From Prevotella vespertina (GTDB taxonomy: Bacteria > Bacteroidota > Bacteroidia > Bacteroidales > Bacteroidaceae), in the NCBI RefSeq assembly GCF_009728485.1, contig NZ_VVIQ01000009.1, positions 53,938 to 117,937 of the forward strand: a stretch of DNA of 64,000 nt. Reading direction: 5' to 3'. The notes below the pieces were generated by a model that saw only the letters and a program-made list of their open reading frames with translations, did no database searches and was not told the origin of the DNA. Below are positions 59,269-64,000 of the stretch, piece after piece. Position 1 is the stretch's first letter; every line of letters starts with the position of its first letter. A program made the position numbers and the translations under genes.

Positions 59269-61497
59269 ATGAAGATGAACATGAGAAAGACGATAATGGA
59301 GGGAATCTTTGGGGGTAATCTCACCTGTTATCATGTGCAACTTAGGGCTGGAACATCCGCTTCCTCTTGTCTGGTGTATGCGAGTTATGCTATTAATAAG
59401 ATACTGATAAGCATGTTTATACTATTAGCTGCAGTGCCAATGAAGGCTCAAAACTTTCGAACTCTGCGCGATGTAAAGGTGAATGAAACCATACTTGACC
59501 TTTCTCAAACAGCCTGCAAAGTGATTCCACGTAATGCAATGCACTCTCGGCATAGATTACAAAAGCTTATTCTCCCTGCGACTTTGGACTCTATTGGTAG
59601 TCAGGCGTTCTTTGCCTGTGATGGTTTAAAGGGGCAATTACTCATCCCCGTATCAACCCGTGTGATAGAGGCATCGGCTTTTAATGGTTGTAGTGGTTTG
59701 GATGAACTCGTGTTTGAAGGTTCTCCTCGTTTGGAGTCTTTCGCGTTTGCTAATTGTAAGGATTTGCGTGTGATACGTCTTTCAGCACTTGTTCCACCCG
59801 TTTGTGCTGCTAATACCTTTGTAGGAATTGATTTTAAGAGAGTCAAACTCATTGTTCCTTCAAAGGCAAAAGCGGCTTATCGGAACGCTGTGGGTTGGCG
59901 TTCTTTCTTTTCGAAGACCGAAGAGAAGAATGTTTGTGAGCCTGAAGAGTTACTCGTTCCACGTCCTCTTCACATGGAAGTGTTCTCTAAAGCAAATCCG
60001 AAAGGCGTTTATAAAAAGGCGTTGAATTGGTCGGATGTTATCGGCATTGAGGCTTCGAACTGTTTAGATAATGAAAAGAAACAAGCGGAACGCATACTTC
60101 GTGAACGTACAACAAGTGTGCTCCGTCCGCAAGCTAATAATATAAAAGGTGGGAAGAGTAGGGGAGTAATGGTGCGTTTATCTCTTGATTCAACTCTAAA
60201 CAATGCTGAGGCTTATACGTTAGACATATCAAATAAAGGTGTAGAGATAAAGGGAAAGACTGCAGCGGGAGTGTTTTATGGACTGATGACACTCGAACAA
60301 TTATGTATAGGGAATGGTGTTGCTGCCCCCTCAACAACGATTCCTCCTCTTTATATAGTAGACCAACCACGAACGGAAGTGCGTGAGTTAATGGTGGATC
60401 CAGTGCGTCATTTCATCCCATTCAACGATTTAAAGCACTTCATTGTAGAGATGGCTCGCTTCAAATTCAATGCTCTTCACCTCCATTTAGTTGATGATCA
60501 AGCATGGAGAATAGAGATTAAGAAGTATCCAGAACTTACTGAGAAGGCCTCCGACAGAGTAGGAATGGATGATATGCCAGAGCGTATTAGTGGCTTTTAC
60601 ACGCAAGAGCAGATGCGTGAGTTGGTACGTTTTGCAGCTCAATATCATGTTATGGTGATTCCAGAGATAGAACTTCCCGGTCATGAAGTGGCTGCTATTC
60701 ATTGTTTCCCACAACTCTCTTGTGCTAAAAAAGAAGTCCCCATTCGTTTGACCTGTGGCGTTAGTAATGACTTACTCTGCCCTGCCGAACCCTTTGTTTA
60801 CGAGTTTCTTGATAACGTTCTAAAGGAGTTAGCCGAGGTGTTCCCTGCTCCATACGTTCATCTGGGCGGTGATGAGGCGGGTCAACCACCATTAGGAGCA
60901 TGGACAAACTGCCCTGCTTGTAAGGAACTAAAGCGGAAGGAAGGGTTTACAGAGAACTGGCAATTACAGCAATACCTCTTTGATCGAGTTATAAAACAGC
61001 TTCATCAGTTGGGGAAGACGCCGATGTATTGGTATGAGAAGGAGTTTAAGACGATCCAACCGGGGTGCGTTGTTTATGCTTGGCGGAATGGGTTAACGCA
61101 GGTGGCGATAGATGCAGCCGTGCGTAACAAAGCAAAGATTATGATGTGCCCAGGCGAGCATTGCTATCTTGACTACCCACAAGGGCGAGGCGATATGCCA
61201 GAGGTTAATTGGGGAATGCCCGTTACTTCGCATGAACAAACTTATCGTCTTGATCCGGCATGGGGGATGGATAGCACCTTTGTACAGCGTAATCTCTTAG
61301 GCGTGAGTGGTACACTTTGGAGCGAATGTATCAATTCTTCGGAACGACTTTATTATCAAGCTTTCCCTCGTGCTGCTGCTTTGTCGGAAGCAGGTTGGAC
61401 CATTCCTGAACGGCGCAGTTATACTGATTACCTCCTTCGTGTGCGCCCTTTGATGGACGATATGTTGCGTCGTGGTATCGCAGTGAACGTGAATTAA
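59269..61497 (+). CDS. GH20 beta-N-acetylhexosaminidase with BspA-like leucine-rich region
   Basis: Cuts terminal GlcNAc/GalNAc from host glycans or peptidoglycan. The 742-residue product has a long N-terminus (1-45) before a hydrophobic segment (about 46-60, ILISMFILLAAVPMKA) that may be the true signal. BspA-type leucine-rich repeats (about 75-200, SAFNGCSGLDELVFEG, FAFANCKDLRVIRL), a GH20 N-terminal domain (about 225-365) and the catalytic barrel (about 370-715) with HLGGDEAGQPP (catalytic Asp-Glu) and MYWYEKEF follow. No T9SS sorting domain was seen at the C-terminus. The start is uncertain by up to 45 codons. Confidence 0.88.
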   Translation: MKMNMRKTIMEGIFGGNLTCYHVQLRAGTSASSCLVYASYAINKILISMFILLAAVPMKAQNFRTLRDVKVNETILDLSQTACKVIPRNAMHSRHRLQKLILPATLDSIGSQAFFACDGLKGQLLIPVSTRVIEASAFNGCSGLDELVFEGSPRLESFAFANCKDLRVIRLSALVPPVCAANTFVGIDFKRVKLIVPSKAKAAYRNAVGWRSFFSKTEEKNVCEPEELLVPRPLHMEVFSKANPKGVYKKALNWSDVIGIEASNCLDNEKKQAERILRERTTSVLRPQANNIKGGKSRGVMVRLSLDSTLNNAEAYTLDISNKGVEIKGKTAAGVFYGLMTLEQLCIGNGVAAPSTTIPPLYIVDQPRTEVRELMVDPVRHFIPFNDLKHFIVEMARFKFNALHLHLVDDQAWRIEIKKYPELTEKASDRVGMDDMPERISGFYTQEQMRELVRFAAQYHVMVIPEIELPGHEVAAIHCFPQLSCAKKEVPIRLTCGVSNDLLCPAEPFVYEFLDNVLKELAEVFPAPYVHLGGDEAGQPPLGAWTNCPACKELKRKEGFTENWQLQQYLFDRVIKQLHQLGKTPMYWYEKEFKTIQPGCVVYAWRNGLTQVAIDAAVRNKAKIMMCPGEHCYLDYPQGRGDMPEVNWGMPVTSHEQTYRLDPAWGMDSTFVQRNLLGVSGTLWSECINSSERLYYQAFPRAAALSEAGWTIPERRSYTDYLLRVRPLMDDMLRRGIAVNVN

Positions 61498-61548
61498 ACA
61501 AATAAACACCTCTTTTTACACCGAAAGTCCACTTTTCTTTTAAATCTC

Positions 61549-61580
61549 TTTGCCGTTTTAATATCTTTTATTACTTTTGC
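61549..61580 (+). promoter_or_regulatory. Promoter upstream of the CT tract
   Basis: TTTG (61549-61552), 19 bases, TACTTTTGC (61572-61580): full consensus. The predicted start is about 61583-61587, some 15-20 bases before the ATG at 61602. Confidence 0.8.
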
Positions 61581-61601
61581 AGCCGTAACAAAAAAACGAT
61601 A

Positions 61602-61805
<204 letters not shown>

Positions 61806-61862
61806 ATTACACATTTTTTTCTTCTCGCATACGCGCGCGCGAAGCGTGCCGTAAACCCTGTA

Positions 61863-61899
61863 AACAAAGGACTTCTAGGAGTTTCCTTTGTTCTTTTTT
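61863..61899 (+). terminator. Terminator-like hairpin inside the leader (possible attenuator)
   Basis: AACAAAGGA and TCCTTTGTT form a 9-bp stem with a 12-base loop, followed by CTTTTTTT. It lies between the CT tract and the peptide gene, so it would stop transcripts from the 61549 promoter before the structural genes. Confidence 0.75.
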
Positions 61900-61969
61900 T
61901 GTGTCCTTTTGCGAACTCTATTTAAAGCAAAATAAGAACGAAATAACAACTATTTTAATCAATGAAGTA

Positions 61970-62176
61970 ATGAGAAAAAAGCAAGTAAAGAAGAGTTATT
62001 CTACACCAGAGTGTATGATAATTCAAGTAAATGAAACCACTTATCTTATGGATACGTCTTTCCCAGGGCAGCACAAGCCAGCGCATCATGGCAGTGGTCC
62101 ATCCAGTGCGAAAGCTGCACAGATGTGGCAGGATGATGATGAAGATGCAGAAAGTACTTCTCCTTGGGAAGACTAA
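61970..62176 (+). CDS. Small Pro/His/Asp-rich peptide, 68 aa, upstream of fimbrillin
   Basis: Unrecognised 68-residue protein. It begins MRKKQVKKSYSTPECMIIQV, then NETTYLMDTSFPGQHKPAHH, a Gly/Ser/Ala stretch (GSGPSSAKAAQMW) and an acidic end (QDDDEDAESTSPWED). There is no signal peptide or membrane helix. Similar short proteins beginning K-x-Y-x-x-P occur next to surface-protein genes in Prevotella from memory; function unknown. The frame is open upstream to the CT tract, but the ATG at 61970 is the natural start because the upstream part is low-complexity. The fimbrillin gene starts 39 bases after its stop. Confidence 0.65.
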   Translation: MRKKQVKKSYSTPECMIIQVNETTYLMDTSFPGQHKPAHHGSGPSSAKAAQMWQDDDEDAESTSPWED

Positions 62177-62215
62177 GAGAGTTATAGACAAGAATCAGTA
62201 AAAGACAAAGTAACA

Positions 62216-63850
62216 ATGAGAACAAGACAATTATTTAAGACTAGCCTGTTATCTCTTACTACCCTTTGCAGCATGGCATTGGCAGTCGTCTCTTGTGCAA
62301 ATGAGGATATTGCACAAAACAATACAGGCAGCAATAACGACAAGAACTACACAACCTTCGTTGCAGGCGAACCAACAAAGACTCGCACCTCAATGAATTA
62401 TAATAGTGGTAAGTTTTATTGGGAAGAGGGCGATAAAATATATGTAAAGGACGATGACGGAACATTGCAAGAAAGTAATGCTGTGGATGCTGCTCACGCA
62501 CATTCAGAATCGTTCAGTTTTAGGGTTCCGGGTAAGTTCAATAACAGTGCTACTTATAAAGTTTATTATCTAGGTAAGAGCGGAAGTGGCAATCAAGTGA
62601 CAATACCTACTGCACAGACGCAGACAAAGCCGAACGATACTGAGCATATCGGTGATTTTGGTGATTATGGCACAGCCACTGCGAATGGAACTATTGGTGG
62701 CGGTAGCTTCCATTTTCAGTTAGAACACCAAGCAACTTATCTCGTCTTCCAGCCTTACACAAGCAATGCAATCTTACAAAACTGCTACCTAACTAAGATT
62801 GAGGTAACTTCCGACAACGATATAGCGGAGACTTATACTGTCAACACTAGCACGGGTAACCTGGACGCTTCTGCAGGTAGTAAGCAAATTGTCTTGACTA
62901 CCAAAGACCCCGTAGCAGGTAGCACTAACGAGAAAGGTTTCTCTTTCACCAATGCCGCCTCTATCTCTACAGCTGATAAGATCTATATGCTTATCAAGCC
63001 AGGTGCACATACGCTTAAGGTTCGTTACTGGATAAAAGATTATGTAACCAACGTAGAGGGAACAATTACCAAAACTTTATCTTCTTTCAACTATGCAAAG
63101 AATACCTACTACGACATGACAGCCAGTTTAGATACGAGGAACTATGATTCAAACTATTGCCTTTGGGATGCACAGCAGCCATTCTGGTATGGACATGAGT
63201 GGAACGCTCCAAATCCTGCTGATCGTTGGCAGCCGCTTGTTTCTATGAATCCCTTCCCTCACGCATCAGAATTAATAAACCCAACTGATGCACGTGCAGC
63301 AAGCACCGTCTTCCCAGGGCAGGGAGTTCGTAACGATGCTGTTAACCTCTGTAAAGACTGTCCTAATGCTAACGAGATAGCATGGTATACAGAAAAGGGC
63401 GACCCACGATTTGATGCCGATGAGATTTGGATCACTATGGGACATCTCTACAAAGGCGGTTTTTGGTTAAAGAAAAAAAGCAAGATGGCACTTGATAATA
63501 GTACAACTGTAGCAAATATTGAAGGTTCTGGGCCTGATGGTACTGATTGGCGTACTCTCTCATTTTCAAAAGATATTGCTCAGAACTACCCATTAACAAC
63601 AATACCATCTGCTAATGAAATTAATAATTATTTTTTCATTCCATCAATTGGTGTGGGAGAGCAGTCACCATATGGTAAAATATTCCGTTTAGATGGAACA
63701 ATGGGTATGTTTTGGTCTTCGAATAGCTCTGTTACGCATGATGGTGCCCAAGCGATGTCTATCTCTTATGATGGTTCCCAAATAAGAATATATGTTACTA
63801 CTAATTACAATCGTAATTACAACATAGGCTATCCTTTGAAATTCGAGTAA
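62216..63850 (+). CDS. Fimbrillin family lipoprotein
   Basis: Probable surface fimbria subunit or tip protein. The 544-residue product has a lipoprotein signal (AVVSC, Cys27), a short linker, then TKTRTSMNYNSGKFYWEEGD and KIYVKDDDG (about 58-87), the opening pattern of fimbrillin / Mfa-like domains. Beta-strand repeats run to about 300. The C-terminal third (about 330-544; HLYKGGFWLKKK, RLDGTMGMFWSSN, NYNIGYPLKFE) looks like a separate lectin-like or FISUMP-type domain; this is inference. It is preceded by the peptide gene and may be under the CT-tract leader. A strong terminator follows. Confidence 0.85.
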   Translation: MRTRQLFKTSLLSLTTLCSMALAVVSCANEDIAQNNTGSNNDKNYTTFVAGEPTKTRTSMNYNSGKFYWEEGDKIYVKDDDGTLQESNAVDAAHAHSESFSFRVPGKFNNSATYKVYYLGKSGSGNQVTIPTAQTQTKPNDTEHIGDFGDYGTATANGTIGGGSFHFQLEHQATYLVFQPYTSNAILQNCYLTKIEVTSDNDIAETYTVNTSTGNLDASAGSKQIVLTTKDPVAGSTNEKGFSFTNAASISTADKIYMLIKPGAHTLKVRYWIKDYVTNVEGTITKTLSSFNYAKNTYYDMTASLDTRNYDSNYCLWDAQQPFWYGHEWNAPNPADRWQPLVSMNPFPHASELINPTDARAASTVFPGQGVRNDAVNLCKDCPNANEIAWYTEKGDPRFDADEIWITMGHLYKGGFWLKKKSKMALDNSTTVANIEGSGPDGTDWRTLSFSKDIAQNYPLTTIPSANEINNYFFIPSIGVGEQSPYGKIFRLDGTMGMFWSSNSSVTHDGAQAMSISYDGSQIRIYVTTNYNRNYNIGYPLKFE

Positions 63851-63915
63851 GATGCAAGAATAATTTTATCATACCTTAATTCCGCAACACTATTATAAAT
63901 TAAACTTTTTAAGTA

Positions 63916-63946
63916 CCTGAGCAACAAAAAGTTGCTCAGGATTTTG
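63916..63946 (+). terminator. Terminator after the fimbrillin gene
   Basis: CCTGAGCAAC and GTTGCTCAGG form a perfect 10-bp stem with an AAAAA loop, followed by ATTTTG. Confidence 0.88.
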
Positions 63947-64000
63947 CCATGTCAGAATTTTCACTTATCTTAGTGTTGCAAAAAAAAACAAGAGAATCCA

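Noticed and set aside
61834..61841. Alternating CG patch as a second microsatellite
   Set aside because: Only about four CG units, too short to slip readily.

Overview
The window looks like chromosomal DNA of an oral-type Prevotella, or a close relative in the Bacteroidetes. Evidence: (1) intergenic regions carry Bacteroidetes promoters (TTTG, 19-20 bp, TAnnTTTG) and few Shine-Dalgarno sequences; (2) type IX secretion / gliding genes are present (partial porT, gldH, porX, porW/sprE); (3) phylum-typical genes and arrangements occur (ExbB-ExbD-ExbD-TonB cluster, psd-pssA-DUF4834, RicT, fimbrillin). Genus is inferred from recognition, not from a search. No phage, plasmid, IS element or CRISPR array was seen.

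Layout. 0-9.8 kb: 3' part of a PorT-like barrel gene, a small 2[4Fe-4S] ferredoxin, a TonB-receptor-like barrel protein, tRNA-Met(CAT), an LptF/G permease with ribBA, and an ECF sigma / membrane anti-sigma-like / secreted / barrel operon. 10-17.5 kb: an aminotransferase, then ExbB, two ExbDs, TonB, a PstS-like lipoprotein and a periplasmic TPR protein in series. 18-28.7 kb: an AmpG-like transporter, mutY, a small lipoprotein, a stand-alone IMP cyclohydrolase (purH N-terminal half) and the rod-shape cluster mreB-mreC-mreD-pbp2-rodA. 29-33 kb (minus): metF-holB-ricT-gldH. 33-41 kb: manA, an AI-2E-type permease, tdk, rsmI, a coiled-coil lipoprotein, a second ECF sigma cluster, tadA and yraN. 41-51.3 kb: birA, pyrH, dsbD, trxA, dnaE, psd, pssA and DUF4834. 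51.5-58.7 kb (minus): aroA, a Cys-bearing membrane protein, porW, porX, tsaE. 58.8-64 kb: tRNA-Pro(GGG), then surface functions: a GH20 hexosaminidase with a BspA-like leucine-rich region, a 68-residue peptide gene and a fimbrillin lipoprotein.

Most genes are housekeeping. The unusual content lies between genes. At ten loci there are short tandem arrays of imperfect palindromes with a near-constant 22-bp period. Five arrays share one sequence family; five have their own sequence but the same architecture. The second notable region is 61.5-62 kb. There a strong promoter is followed by a short reading frame running into a (CT)16 tract, then a terminator-like hairpin, then the peptide and fimbrillin genes. 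The phase downstream of the tract is open all the way through the peptide gene, so loss of one CT unit would join the frames. This suggests phase-variable, attenuator-like control of the fimbrillin, which is an inference to be tested.

Several promoters place the predicted transcription start within a few bases of the ATG (mutY, tadA, metF, tdk, rsmI), suggesting leaderless or nearly leaderless mRNAs.
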